From Pseudoneurospora amorphoporcata (Eukaryota; Ascomycota; Sordariomycetes; Sordariales; Sordariaceae), in assembly GCA_033297205.1 (NCBI GenBank), contig MU859253.1:1-64000 (forward strand): a DNA stretch of 64,000 nucleotides, given 5' to 3'. Every line of letters starts with the position of its first letter. Position 1 is the first letter of the stretch. Under the pieces are notes generated by a model that worked only from the letters and a program-made list of their open reading frames with translations, searched no databases and was not told where the DNA came from. The position numbers and the translations under genes were made by a program. Below are positions 1-12,332 of the stretch, one piece after another.

Positions 1-105
1 TTTTTTTGTGTGTGGGTGTTTGTGTTTCTCTTTCGGTGGAAAGCCCGTAACCCCCCGCCGGCCCCCACTATAACCATTCTGTCATTCAGTCAGTTGGTCC
101 GTTTA

Positions 106-149
106 CCCCCCCCCCCCCCCCAAAAAAAAAAAAAAAAAAAAAAAAAAAA
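106..149. repeat. C16-A28 compound homopolymer
   Basis: Sixteen C residues run directly into 28 A residues. Tracts of this kind are slippage-prone and are common in Neurospora intergenic DNA. Confidence 0.95.
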
Positions 150-258
150 TAACCCTGAGGAGGATTGCAGGAACGCTCCGAACGAACGAACATATGGCGG
201 TTGAGTGACTGACTGACGGCTTTTTTTTGACAAAGCGCGTGCGGACCAGACTCGAGCG

Positions 259-286
259 GTGTGGGTGTGGGTGTGGGTGTGGGTGG
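259..286. repeat. GTGTGG hexamer microsatellite
   Basis: About four and a half copies of a GTGTGG-type hexamer with strong G/T strand asymmetry. Confidence 0.9.
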
Positions 287-370
287 TCTGAATGGATGAC
301 TGATGAATGTAGCGCCAGGTTCGTTCGTTCGCAAGCGAGCGAGCGATTGAGCGATTGAGACCGCCTAGGT

Positions 371-410
371 AGGTGTTTTAAGGTGTTTTAAGGTGTTTTA
401 AGGTGTTTTA
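371..410. repeat. Four perfect copies of a 10-mer
   Basis: AGGTGTTTTA is repeated four times without a mismatch, followed at once by a tetranucleotide CACT/TCAC run. Confidence 0.95.
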
Positions 411-414
411 AGGT

Positions 415-437
415 ACTCACTCACTCACTCACTCACT
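415..437. repeat. CACT tetranucleotide microsatellite
   Basis: About five and a half copies of CACT adjoin the 10-mer array at 371-410. Confidence 0.9.
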
Positions 438-1454
438 TTTGACGAACCTCGTGAGTCTGTTGGGGAGTTGAAACTTGAAAGCGGGTTTCCCGTCCACACT
501 TTACGTAGGTCAGCGCGGTTGCTGCTGCCGAGTGCGGGCGGGTGCGGGCGGTTGCTGGCGATTTCCATTAACATGGAGGTGACATAGTGGTGAGCATGGA
601 GGTGACATGGAGTATGCATTGAAGTTACATGCTGAAGCTGAAGCCGAAGTCCCTTTTGTCGCGGGCGACGGTGGGAGTAGTAACCGGCCGCTTCTTGCCC
701 GGCCGCCCGGCACTAAGAGCTGAGTGATGTCTGTCTGTTTCGGTCTGTTTTGGGCTACGTATGTCAATCTGGTCCTGCTTAGTCTAGTACACTATTCTAC
801 TGCTTAGTTTTCGCCTTACTTCGCTAGGTCTGTCTGCTTGGTTAAGTAGGTATGTATGCTCGGATTGAGGCATGGGCACGGGGTTGTCAGCAAATCTGTT
901 TTCCGAACATGAACTCAATTGACAGTGATTGTTGATGACTGGATGAGGATGATGAGGGTAAGGATCAGGGTAAGGATGGATGGATGGATGGATATGACTT
1001 CCACTATCACCCAGCCAGATAGAATGGAATGCAGCCAGCGGGACCTCGCGGATGGACGAGTTCTTTCTACTTGACCTACCTACCTGGTGAATGGATCATG
1101 AACCTACCTTAACTAAACTGCTCAGCTTTGAAAGACTGGAGGATTGATTCTTGATGAGCTTGAATCAACCAGCCCTGATGACAGCAAGCAGGCAGTGAGT
1201 GAGTGAGTGATTGGATCAAAACTCAGACAATAATAGCGCTCTTCTCTGTCCCTGTCGGTACACATAGCAATACTCTCCTGCATCACCTCACCTGAGCGAA
1301 GGATTGGACAAGGGGGGAATGAGAGCAGGACGAATTCGGAATCTATCTGATCAGTTGGCCAAGGTATGTGAACTCAACTCGCTCTTCCACTTTCTCGGTC
1401 TCGACTGGTCTCAAATGAGTCTTCGATCTCGGACTTGTTTGAGTCAAAGAGACC

Positions 1455-1458
<4 letters not shown>

Positions 1459-1505
<47 letters not shown>
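1459..1505. repeat. T47 homopolymer
   Basis: A run of 47 T residues with no interruption. Its true length may differ because of sequencing slippage. Confidence 0.95.
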
Positions 1506-1506
<1 letters not shown>

Positions 1507-2940
1507 GAGTAGTGGCGCGCGAGACCAAACTCCAACGGAGGGAGAGGGCTAGCTAGCTAAGTAGGTACATTGATTGACATCAAAAGGGTGATGATTCCAC
1601 AGAGTAAGTACCTACTAAAATGTGCTAGATGAGGCCGGCAGTTGTGGAAGTGAACTCTCATCTCAAGCTACGTCTGGTGCTCCATCACTCACATTGAATT
1701 TTACAGGTGAACCGAACCGAACCCCTCTTCGAAACAAATCTCACAAAAGCCCAAGCAAGACCCGGTTCCAGATGTGTGCCGTTCGTCATTGCGCTGATTG
1801 TCCTCACTTTTGGACCTGAAATGCGACTGTCTTCGTTTAGGTACCTACCTAGTCAGTCGATCACGGAAGAGCCTCAACCCGACATCCAACTTACCCATTC
1901 ATTCATTCCCCTTGAGATTCTTCAAGAATTGACGGCCGAATTCCAATGGATTCTTGATTGAAAATCATACCGTGGCATTCAACTACAAATATCACCACCA
2001 TTAAGCCTCGCATAAGCAGGGTGGGCGCTAGTGAAACTGACCAAAAACACCAAAGGCCTGAGCTAGTGGTTCCCCTGTCAGGGGCTCACGATACAATGCC
2101 AAGGGGTGTCAACACAAGTTGTTCAAATATGGTTCATAAGTAGGTGGTCGCCCGCTCCTTTCCAAGAGGTCGGACTGGCGATGGTTTCTGTGGCTTTCTC
2201 TGGCACCACTCATCCCGGAGCTGAAGCTCTTTGTTGTCTCTGAAAGTATCCTCACGTATCGCGTAAAAGATGTAGTCATGAACGTGAAGTGTGGCGTATG
2301 CATTATATTCTTCCCTCTCCCTCTCATCTCAGTCCCGCTATGCTTCAGTGACCCTATCACTTATTTACAATCCTCCTAAATAATGCAATCGTTATCATCA
2401 TCACTATCCTCCCATCTTTTCCCCAATGTACTCTTTCCTCGTGCTCTCTCCTCGTGGGTATCATCGTCTTCCCCAGTCATAAAAAGTCTGTAATCACACA
2501 AAAACGCCGTGGTATCCAATGAAGATGCAAAGTTGATGCTATATAGAGTGAAGGAAAGTTGTAAGAAGAAAAAAAGGGACCATGACGCTTGCTGTGTGTG
2601 CATCTGAAAAATTCCAAATGATATATATGTAGTATCAGTTGTGTATGTGCTGTGCTGGTTCGGGGATCGGGCGCACGTGTATGTGCGGCCTTCCTGCTCT
2701 TTCGTGTTTACATCTCAAAATGGCTGGCTGACAGACTGACAAGTCAATCCCGCGCTCACTCCGGTTCTCCATGGGCCGTTTGGGAGGTCGCGTGTGAATG
2801 ATGATAATCGTCGTTTTCGCCAAAAGGTGATGATGATGGGTTTTTGGAGTTGGTCCCATAAGCAAGCTGTACAGAGTCGTATCAGTTCGTCACAGGATGC
2901 TGAGTGCTGGATCGCTGATATGTACGATTATGGATGGGTA

Positions 2941-3497
2941 TTATACACGTCCCCTCTTGCCACCACGCTGTGGTAGTGTCCATGGCTTTGCGCAGATCAT
3001 CTGTTTACTCATGTTAGCAAAACACTCTCCAACCAATGCCATGACAGAAAACTAACCTCTCCCTCGCTATATGCCCAAAAATACACGCCCAGTCCAATGA
3101 CCTGATAAATAGCGGCGTTTGTCCCTTGGTAGATGAGCGCGGCGGCCAGGGCGGTAAGCGGGAGGATGGCCAGGCGGGCCTCGAGACTGCGGTGAAAGCT
3201 GGATCCGGCGATGAAGCCGAGCGGCCACTCCCAAGCGATGAGTAAGAGTCCGAAAAGGAGGTTGATGATTTGCAGTATCGGTACCGGCTTGACGGCGGCA
3301 TCTAGCGTTTTTGTGAGGAAATCCCAGAAGATCTTGGGCCAAAAGAAACCCTCGAGCGCGGCTGCGACTTGGTCTTGAGATGTGTTAGTTGAGAGAGGTT
3401 CAAGCGACATAAGATGAAAAAGAAATTTGCCACACATACAAGCTCCAGCGGCCAGGATAATGAGCCTCGCCCAATGGTTCTTGATGAGTTTTCCCAT
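2941..3497 (-). CDS. Small fungal multi-pass membrane protein (DUF7727-like)
   Basis: A predicted 144-residue protein with three exons: 3440-3497, 3057-3373 and 2941-3000. The introns are 66 bp (GTATGT donor, CTAAC branch) and 56 bp (GTTAGT donor, TGCTAAC branch, CAG acceptor). All phases fit, and splicing joins GA to YQVAAALEGFFWPKIFWDF. About four hydrophobic helices follow the basic start MGKLIKNHWARL. Motifs AVKPVPILQIINLL and YQGTNAAIYQVIGLGVYFWA match a conserved ascomycete family I recall as DUF7727; no biochemical role is known to me. The last exon encodes a basic tail (PWTLPQRGGKRGRV). Unspliced, the frame would end at a different C-terminus, so both splice assignments rest on family resemblance plus signals. 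The family call is recollection; the membrane topology is inferred from hydrophobicity. Confidence 0.88.
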
Positions 3498-6400
3498 GTT
3501 GACGACTGATTATGGATGACGAAAGACGATATGTTTCTCCGTCGGGTATCTTGGCTCACAAGCAAAACTTGGCTTCCTCTCGTTCCCGGATCGGGTTCCC
3601 TTTTCTTCGAACTGACTTCGCTTCCAAGTTGACCTTTCTCTTCCTTGCTCTTCCTTGCTCTTCTAATTCGGTATCCTTCGCAGGTGATGATATCTTTTCA
3701 CACGCTCAATGATGATGATAATTTCGTTCCAGTCCAAACACTCTGTCGTATTATCCAAGCACAGACGTTGATGCAAATGTCGTTAAAGTCCTTTTTTTTT
3801 TTTGGCAGCGATCCAGCGCGTCAAACAACCCAACTTCCAACCGGTACTCGATTCGATGGTAGGCAAAGGCGAGGTCCCTTTTCGAAAGAATGGAAGCAGC
3901 TAATCCCGACCTGCGGTTAAAGAAGCGAAGTAGTTGAGGGAAAGGGTTGTCGATGTGAAAGAAGGCTATCGACGTCCAGACGAAGAACAAACGCCGGCAA
4001 AAAATGGATGAGAGAAAAGAGGAAGGGAACCCAAGGATTAAGCGGCCGGGCGGGGCCGAGGCGGACTAATATTGGGCGGGTTTCCCTTCTTTTTCTCTTG
4101 ATAGTTGCCCGCAAGGGCCTTGCACCCGGGGGTTCGGGAGAGCGTGTGTCAGAATCGATGGCGTGGTGGTGAGGTGGAGCAAGCTTCACCGGTGTCCAAG
4201 TTTCCCGTATTGCTAGTCGCTGTTGTTGGAGATCCAGGTCCTGACTATTCGGTCTATAGCAACAGCGGGCATCCGGGCGGCATCTGATGTTTCCAGGGGA
4301 ATCGGAAGCTTTGTTGTTTGTTTTTGGTTCACGACCAAAACAACGGTATTATGGTGAGGGTAGATCAAGGCACCAGGCCTGTTCGATATGACGGTGGTGT
4401 TGTGGGAGTGTGAAGTCTTTGGCGATGTGACTCTGGAAGGCCGGAAGCGTCTGAGGTTCGAAGGAAGTCCTTGCATGAATGAACACAGGCGTATGTGTTT
4501 GAGGCCGACAGACTTTTTAGGAGAAGGGGGGATAAAGAGTGTATGATCTACGACGGTCTGGGACACATGCGAGTTTAAGAAACGACCAGGTACCTTACCT
4601 ACCAAGCCCGGAGTTCGCTTGAGGGAGGGGGTAGGTAAGCAGCCATGGACCGACAAGGTCACTGTGTGGGGTGGTGATGGGATGGATCGTGCCGAGCTAG
4701 CAGCGAGTTGGCAACTTTGCCAGGGCTGGGCATTGTCTGGGCAAGAGAGCAACAGGCCAGGAAGAGCCCGAAACCCATGAGACCGCCTTGTGTGTCTCTG
4801 GTGGTTTTGGTGAGAGGTGAGGCCACTCGCCGCACTGGGGGCGGGCACATGGCCTTCCGGGGTCCCTGGGCGGTTGTTGACTTTGGTGGTGGTCGTTCAC
4901 CTCTCTTCGGGTCTTTTTTTTCTGACGAGGAAAAAGGAAACCTAAGCATCTTGTACCATTCAGTGTTGCGTAGTACCCGCCCGTGTCCTCTACTCTTCCA
5001 TTGCAGCTTGCCTGGGAGATGAACAATCTGAGTCAAGTGGTTATTCCCAAGACAGCACTGGGTGGAAAAGGTGAGGGATTTGGCACCATCGAAAATGACC
5101 AAAAAATGAGAATGACGAGGCAAAAAAGCCTGAGAGGCCATGAGAAAGAGTTGTCGTCGTCCACACAGAAAGAGTTCTGCAGTTCCTGGCATCTTCCTGG
5201 CCCCGAGATGCCCCTGCCGTCCGACGTGATTGGCGTTAGTGTGAGCGGTTAGCAGGCTGTGAATAAGCCAATCATCTAACATATCGCACTGCTCTCCGCA
5301 GCCAAGCTCGAGCCAAGACAGGGGCTCTCCCATGCAATGTGACCCACCTATAACGTTAAGCTCAGGGATATTGTACTTTGCGATGCCCATCCTGTAACTC
5401 GACAGCGCTTCACCAGTGTCGAGTGACAAGCCGGATGCCTCCTTTGCGGTTGCCCGGTACTTGCGGCGCTATGCTGCCATTTTGGTTGAATATCTCTTCC
5501 GGAGGGAACTGTCGACGCATCGTGCTTTCCGATATCACAGCTATTTTTGGTGGGCCATATCTGCGAATGCACCCTTTCAATGGCGCCTTCGCCTTCGAAA
5601 AAGATATCATCAAAAACATTTGGAATCAGCATTGGCCTTCTAGAAACTCTGCGAACACGATGGCACAAGACAATTGCTTTGATAAGGTAGGTAGACAATG
5701 CGACATGGATGAGCTGAGACAGGCCTGGTCTGGACTCTCCTACAATGGCGGGCTGCTGAGGCAAAATATGTTTGGAGATGCTTGGCTCCCACCTGAGCAC
5801 AGACCACTGGGCAATCTCCCTCCTTCTTGACAAAGGAAAGAGCCTCTCTTCACCTCGCCGCTGACATGCCTCGTTTCTGCCTCTTGTGATATCTTGGTGT
5901 GCTTGGCTCCCTAGGAACCGCCCTTTCACAAGATTTCGAATTCGGATCGAGTTCACCGTTTCCTGCCAACCACCTCACCCACCAAACTCAAAGCTTCCTT
6001 TTCGTGTATCACCATGCGGCGACAACACGATTGTATAACCTCGTACAACCACACGTCACAAAGTTTGAGACTCTTTTCCATGCATTCGTTATGCTGTGAC
6101 GACTGACCCCAACCCATCGGATTTCTCTTACCGGATCAGTTTGCATTGTGTTGTGTCTTTGATTGATTCCCCCCACCGCACTTTCATAGTCGATCCGGTG
6201 GATTGTTTTCCCGAGTTTGAAAGTTGAGTTATGCCAATCGGGCAAGCCATCAACCGACCTGGTCCATGCCTCTCTTCACTTTCTCTTCACCAATCACATC
6301 GGCACTTGTCATCACCTCGGCTGACCTTGATGACCTGAAAAATCTGGCAAGTGATCTCTTCACCGCTCGATAACGAGGTCAATCCTGTCGTCAGATAGTG

Positions 6401-8100
6401 GACCGATCCAGATTCTTCAAGACGGAGCTTTCGGGGTTTTGCCTGGTGTTGAGATTTCTTCGGAATCTGCCCTGTCCGGTCTCCTCTTTTGCAGACACCC
6501 CGGCCACCAAGCTCGCCGACATGTCCCCCGGGCAGCCCCAGAACAACCCCGGTCGTCACGCTCTCGCGAACTCGCATATGCACATCGTGTGCTAGTACAT
6601 ACCAAGCAGTCAAAATGCTAGGGACAATCAATATTCTGCACGCTCTGCAAAAAGGGAAAACCCACACAGTAAAGTGCAACGTTGGACCGGGCGGTTGTGC
6701 GCTGCTCGTCATTGGCCTCAACTGGGTCAACAGGCGGAGAACCACATGGGATTCCACAGTGTCCCAACCAATTAGGGGTCCCCCATCACCTCTTTTGTTC
6801 TTTCACTTGATGAGCCTCTTCACATTCCCCGTGAGATGATGCCCATGCGAGTTCAGATCCTGTTCGCTGATCACAAAGATGAAGGTCCGCTAGTGCGGTA
6901 TAAAATCATGTTAGCATCACCCACTCGACTCACACGGAGCTTTCTCCAACCAACGCACTCCACCACTCATGCCGCGTCATGGCTCCGGTCTTGGGATTTC
7001 TTGGGTCGTCAAAGTCGGTTCTCGGCGACGTGATTGTTGCATTGTTGTGACTGTGATGAGCCGGGTTATGGAGCAGCAAGGAGGACTCGCAAGACACCAT
7101 GTGGTGATCCCTAGTGGGTAGCCGTCGGACGAGCAAGATTTCAACGTTTTGTTGGCCATGCACCGACCACTGGTTCTTGACATCTGACAAACGGCGTCTG
7201 GATTCTTGAGTGTCGATGGGGTCGTTATCTCCACAGCTTACTTGTCGACTCACCTCCGTCAAGTTATCCCCATTTATCACGGAGCATCACAAAAACGGCA
7301 CAAACAGACAAGCCGAACCCAATCGCGGGATCTTGTCCTGGTCCGAGCCGTGCCCTCCATCCCCTTTTTCGCTTTCCAATACCCAGTGGCGAACAAGTGA
7401 GAGAACAATAGCGATTGTTCCGTGCCTCAGCCTCTTGACTGTCCTTTTCAGCTATCGCCGGTAGTGCCGCCAGGTCCAGTGATCAAACCCGCCAGTCCCA
7501 GTGGGATGAATAGGAAGCGCCCCAGAATCCCAACCAACCGAACCCAGTTAGGTCCGGTGTGTGTGTGCATGTCTGGTCCAGTCCGGTCTGGCCTCGACCC
7601 GCCGGCCTGGCACCTTTTTGCCTCTCGTCTCTTTTGGGCTTTGGTGTGCTTTCTGCTCTTTCCTCTTTTGTGCTCTCTTTCCCGGCTCCCCGGATGACAA
7701 TGTCTACCTTAGGGCGCCAAAGATAGTTCAACCCAAGATTGACTGATAAACACGTGAGAGTTGCTCTCTAGCGTCGTCGTCTTTGGGAGGGAAACATGAT
7801 CATGACGGAAGGGGGTATGTAGTCCACACTGCAAGGCACGTGAGGTTACAAAGTTGGGCGGTAAGCTGTGCCTTTTGGACTACATTAGCTCTTTGGTTTC
7901 CCTTCTCTTCACCCCTTTCAAGGTGAAGGTCCGTTGCTCGGCATGCAGGTACAATACCTCGTCGGCGCTTATCCACGTTCACATATAGGTCAAGGACCTA
8001 TCCTCACGCTCACAATCATATGGAAAACGCTTTCCGCAAGTTTTGCTTTGATGCCTTCTCCGTTGTCAGCAGCATCATCACAGTGCGTCGGTCACTATCA
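3498..8100. other. Long gene-poor interval; unassigned open frames
   Basis: The upstream region of the membrane-protein gene at 2941-3497 begins here. Overlapping open frames exist on both strands, the longest being 4659-5429 (-, 256 codons), 5348-5956 (-, 202 codons) and 5378-5830 (+, 150 codons). Their translations are rich in Cys, His and Trp, show no repeat, helix or domain pattern I recognise, and lack the C/G third-position bias of the surrounding genes. I therefore do not call them as genes. Long regulatory DNA or a non-coding transcript is possible. Confidence 0.5.
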
Positions 8101-8111
8101 CGGTGATGGGA

Positions 8112-8119
8112 TATAAATA
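8112..8119 (+). promoter_or_regulatory. TATA box of a possible plus-strand transcript
   Basis: TATAAATA lies about 30 bp upstream of a pyrimidine-rich TTTTTATCTTCTGCC stretch. That is followed by ACTACACAACACAACATC, which looks like a fungal 5' leader. No convincing long reading frame follows. A candidate 59-bp intron (8681-8739, donor GTGAGT, acceptor TTTACAG) lies downstream. The promoter call is inference from sequence alone. Confidence 0.4.
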
Positions 8120-9585
8120 GGAAGGGACCTTTTTATCTTCTGCCTACACTACACAACACAACATCTACCTTGGCTACGGGGAAAAAACCCTGCCTAGGAA
8201 TCGCGACCGAGAAAACAGGTACCTGGGGGGATGGGTGTGGATGCCTCAAAAGAGATCACGCACGGTATCCAAAGGTAGGCGGGCATACGAAGAACCACAC
8301 GTTGAAGCTGAGGTTGAAGCAGTTGATAATATGGGCTTGTTGCCTCATCTGTCTCATTCCAGCGCCTACGTAGCGGACAGAGAAGCTAGAGGGTGTGGAT
8401 GAAGCCCGGGCTTGGAATTCATAGCCGAAACCGAGAAGATGGAGGGTTCGAATGGGTGTTGGCAATTTCGAATTTGCGCACGGAAAATCAAGTGAGGGTA
8501 AGCTGAAATCCGTCATCGTTTCAACCCAGCGCGTATCAGCATGATGAACCTTGTGGTTGGAGTGATGGGAGAAGACAGGAAGAAAGCGGACAAAAGAGAT
8601 GAACTGGGTGTGGGAATATCCGGGATCCGGGCCCATCACAAATGTGAGCTTACATCGACAACAGCAACACCACGTTTGAGGAGGTGAGTGATCATACGCG
8701 GACTGCTCTACTTTGCACTCAAAAACTCTTATTTACAGCTATGCGATCGAACGAAGCTCATCTGGTCAAGTCTTGTTTAGTTGTTTTGTCGTTGCACAGA
8801 CAGATACGAGTCTAGCTAGGTGTTATGTCCCAACGATAGGAGCTCGAAAGTGTGTTACCCAGTACGCTAGTGACTGGTCGAACACTCGGACAGAACGAGA
8901 GGCACAGCTCATTGTGAGCGCTTATTTGCTCAAGCCAAGATGGAATAAACCTGGTCGCGGGCCGTCAACCCATAGCAGTCAGTCCTTTGGAAGCAACCGT
9001 GCTTCTCAAAGAGAAGTATGCGACAGGCTGATAAGTGGGACACAGGATACCCAAACCTACAAACAACTCACGGCCCAGCAGGCGTTTGACCACTTCAGTT
9101 TGTGGACTACAACTTGGAGTACATCTGAAGCGAGATCTGACCTCAAGTTCAAAGCACCAGTGCTGCTTCAGTGTATGACTATCAACTCCTTGCATCTCAT
9201 CGACATTAGTCGCATACCTAGGGTTGCTCTCTTCGACCAACCTTCCTTTCAACTAACTCCTCACGCCTTGTTCACAGTCTAAAATCTCTTTTGACTTTGA
9301 CCTTTCAAATCACTCTCTTCATCTGTTGATTTCCGCCCTCAACCACACATGCTCTCTTTCATCCCATTTCATTACCCTCCGTTAGTCTTGTTTCATACCT
9401 ATCAAGATGGCCATTAACCCCAACATCCATCCTCTCATCCTCTCTTCTTCACCTCTGAAATCCACTCGTTATCACTATTTCCACTCCTCCTCACTCCCAT
9501 TATTACACCCCCATTCTCAGTCTCACATGCCCAAATCTTGCAGTTTTCTGCCTGTTTCCCCCCCTTGGAACAAAAATACTACTTA
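8120..9585. other. Possible non-coding or small-ORF transcript; no assigned gene
   Basis: Downstream of the TATA element are short frames only. The longest is 8713-9282 (+, 189 codons), which has no recognisable domain and ordinary base composition. The right end should carry the 3' UTR of the minus-strand gene that stops at 9586. Confidence 0.35.
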
Positions 9586-10767
9586 CTAGACAGCAAACTC
9601 ATGCTCCCAAAAAGCCAAAAACCTCTCTGCCTCCACTCGTCCGATTTCTGCCAGCTGCCCATCACCCGAAGCCCGTGTCATGGCGTTTCTGATTTGGTGT
9701 TTTCCTTCTTCTGTCTCGACCAGCTCTAGAAGATCTCGGAGGCCGGGGAAGTTGATGAAGATTGGACCCGAGAGGACTGAAACTGAATAGGGGGTGAGGG
9801 GGGTGAAGAAGGCGTGGGAGGCTGAGGGGACAGTGCATAGGGGTAGGAGGGTGTCTCTGCTGGGGATGTAGGTGTTGAAGTTATTGCCCCGTGGGTGGTT
9901 GTAGCTGTTTGGTTGGTAGTGTGAATGGGTACCTGCGGGGATTGGGATGGGAGCTGGAGCTGGAGCTGAAGCTGGAGCGGGAGATGGGGGCCGTTGTTGG
10001 AGGGAAGAGAGGAGTGATGGAAGGTCTGAAGGATGGGAAATTGGGAGAATTGGGATGCAGGAGAGAGATGGGTTCTGGGTTGAAAGGAGACTGTGAAGTA
10101 GTTAGTTAGTCATCTTCAGGACACGTAACTCATTGCTTTTGTGATGTTGGAGGCCAACAAGACCGGAAAACCGAAAGAGGTGGGGGAGGAAGAAATGGAC
10201 ACATACTCAATCTGCAACTTCATAAACCCTTCCAACCCCTTTTCCTTTTCTTCTTCCACTTTATCCCCCTCAGTCGCATCACGAGTGCCGCTCTCAAGCG
10301 CATAAACAATCTTTGCCTCCGAAGCATTACTTATATCCGAGCGGCATAGATCATGCAAACCACCAATCCACTCTATCGTCTTTTGTTTGTTACCGACATC
10401 AACAGCTGAGAGCAACAGAAGACGAAGGACTTGGTAGCTGTTTCCGCTTGGGATCATGAGGGTTATGTCGTTTTGTTCTAGGTCGGTTTCTGTTTTACCG
10501 TTATATTAGCATTCCGCAGTCTTGAAGCAAAAAGGGTAGGTAGGGTGGGGAAGGGAAAGGAAAGGGGAAGGAATAGGCAAGTGACGGTGAATCAATGGGG
10601 ATGGAAGCGGCATGGATAGAGAGAGAAAATGGTGCAGGGTGGATGGATGGATACTTAGGGGAATAGTAAGTACCGTGCCAACGACCTCCCGGTTGATTGT
10701 GAAGAAGCCGAGTAGCGACTTCAGCCCATGCGGGCCTTTGTCTGAGAGTTGAAGAGAGCAGGTTCAT
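9586..10767 (-). CDS. Conserved-looking protein of unknown function, three exons
   Basis: A predicted 293-residue protein from exons 10674-10767, 10207-10489 and 9586-10090. Intron 1 (184 bp) has donor GTACTT, branch GCTAAT and acceptor CAG. Intron 2 (116 bp) has donor GTATGT, branch GACTAACTAAC and acceptor CACAG. Phases match at both joins (phases 1 and 2). The N-terminus (MNLLSSTLRQRPAWAEVATR) is basic and could be a mitochondrial presequence. Residues 32-125 look helical and globular. A Pro/Ala-rich linker follows (around residues 155-175), then a compact C-terminal part with VLSGPIFINFPGLRDLLELV and a final WEHEFAV. I do not recognise the family. The codon bias, clean splicing and even composition argue that the gene is real. 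An in-frame upstream ATG at 10863 exists but gives a low-complexity extension, so the start at 10767 is preferred. Confidence 0.75.
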
Positions 10768-12332
10768 GGTTGTCGTCCGCTCTTCTTGGTAAGAGGACAC
10801 TGGATAGGAAAGAAAAAGACCTCGACGAGGGAGATTTGGAATGGGAGAAAATGGAGAGGGCATCGTGGAATTTGATGGTGTGACTACCTACTCTAGACGG
10901 GAGGTTTACGGACGGGGTAACTGCCCTCTGAGTTTACAATGGAAGTTTCTTCTGCCACGGACGTGGGGTCCATCGCGCGCGCGGTGGATGGAGTGCCCTT
11001 TCCCTTTCCCATTTTTTTTCCTACCAAACTGAACTGAACTGAACAAAAAGGACTTCATCGCTCCTTCCTCTGGGAGGTGATGGGCATATGTCACAGGTGT
11101 GGAAAGTCTCGAGGCGCACCCCACCTGCACCTGCCTGCCTTGTAGTATGGAAAATGAATTCAACAACGTTATAATGGCGTATCTCCCGTCCGTCTACCTT
11201 ACCTACCTACGGAACTGGACTAAACAAGGTTTGATTCCATCATCGCAAATGTGACTATATGAGGTCGTTGTAACGATTACACCAAATAATCTTTATTTTT
11301 TATTTATTTTTTTCTTTCAAAAAAAAACCACAAGATGACACTCACGTCCCAGGGACAAAATCGCCCGGGCGGGCCGCCGCCCAACAACACGCCCAACAAC
11401 AAACATTCTCTTCCTTAGAGTACTTAAGAAAGATGCGCAGGCAACGCTACCTAGCTCAAAGATAAGATTCAAATCCCAAAAAAAAAAAAAAAAAAAAGAA
11501 GACAAAACCAACTACTGTACTGTGTACCTAGCGGAAGCTACCTAGATAGAAAAGCAAGCAACTGAAGAAAGAGGGAAAAGAGCAAATGCAAAAACCCCCA
11601 AAAAATTAAAAAAAAAGGCAAAAAGCTCAGCTGCCCAAGAAGCCCAGAGTTGAGTTGAACTCGACGGGAGACCAGCTGCAGCCCTACCTACGAAAATGCC
11701 AAACAAGTGAACGCCTTTTCTGTTATGGCTCAGCTACCTGTACCTACCTGCACACCTACCTACCACGTACGCTACTGACTGAGTGAGAGTTGTTGGAGGT
11801 CATGGGATTTGGGGGTTATTCTACATGGTTGGTTCCAACTAACTCCCAAGGCAGTAGTGAACAAACAGCCCGTGAAAGGTCTTGGCCGCTGCGAAGTGAA
11901 GCTGGGGCCGAACGTACCACAAGTGACAAGTTAAGTTGTACATACCTTAGAATAGGTATTGGCGGCCAAGATGACTCCTCGGTTGCTGTCTGTTGTGTTA
12001 GACTATATCATGGCGTGTTTCCCGGGTATGGTAGATACGTATGTAATGAAGATAAAGTATCAGACCTTTTGGGTGCCGTGGGTGTAGAGATAAGACTACC
12101 TATATACATTGAAACCGAACCCACCCATGAACAAACAGTAAAGCGACTCCGTCATTCTCTCATGCCACTCATTAACAGACTAGACTACCTATTACATGGA
12201 CGGTAAATAAAAGTAACCGTTCCTTCTTATTTCCCTCTCTCAGCCTCCCTTTTCTTTTCCCTTCACCTCATCATCCTCCCCTCCGCAAAACTTTAAAACG
12301 TCCAACCACACACACCCTCTCACCCACTCACT
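10768..12332. other. Intergenic region with TACC repeats
   Basis: The left part is the likely promoter of the minus-strand gene starting at 10767; the right end is the 3' UTR of the mannosidase gene. It carries A-runs (around 11478-11496 and 11605-11617) and repeated TACCTACC blocks near 11203, 11683 and 11736-11766. An open frame at 11790-12206 (+) has no recognisable features and is not called. Confidence 0.6.

Larger units (their letters stand above)
1..2940. other. Gene-free region rich in simple repeats
   Basis: No open frame here exceeds about 85 codons, and none shows a recognisable domain, a plausible splice pattern or C/G-biased third positions. The stretch holds several microsatellites and homopolymers (listed separately) and scattered TACCTACC/AGGTAGGT tetranucleotide runs, for example near 1075-1084 and 1841-1851. 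The last few hundred bases should hold the 3' UTR of the gene ending at 2941. A gene entirely outside the window to the left could have its regulatory region here. Confidence 0.6.

Noticed and set aside
4659..5429. 256-codon minus-strand frame and neighbours at 5348-5956
   Set aside because: No recognisable domain, Cys/His/Trp-rich composition and no coding bias. I could not join them into a gene with good splice signals.
11790..12206. 138-codon plus-strand frame
   Set aside because: No domain, no coding bias; it sits between a promoter and a 3' UTR.
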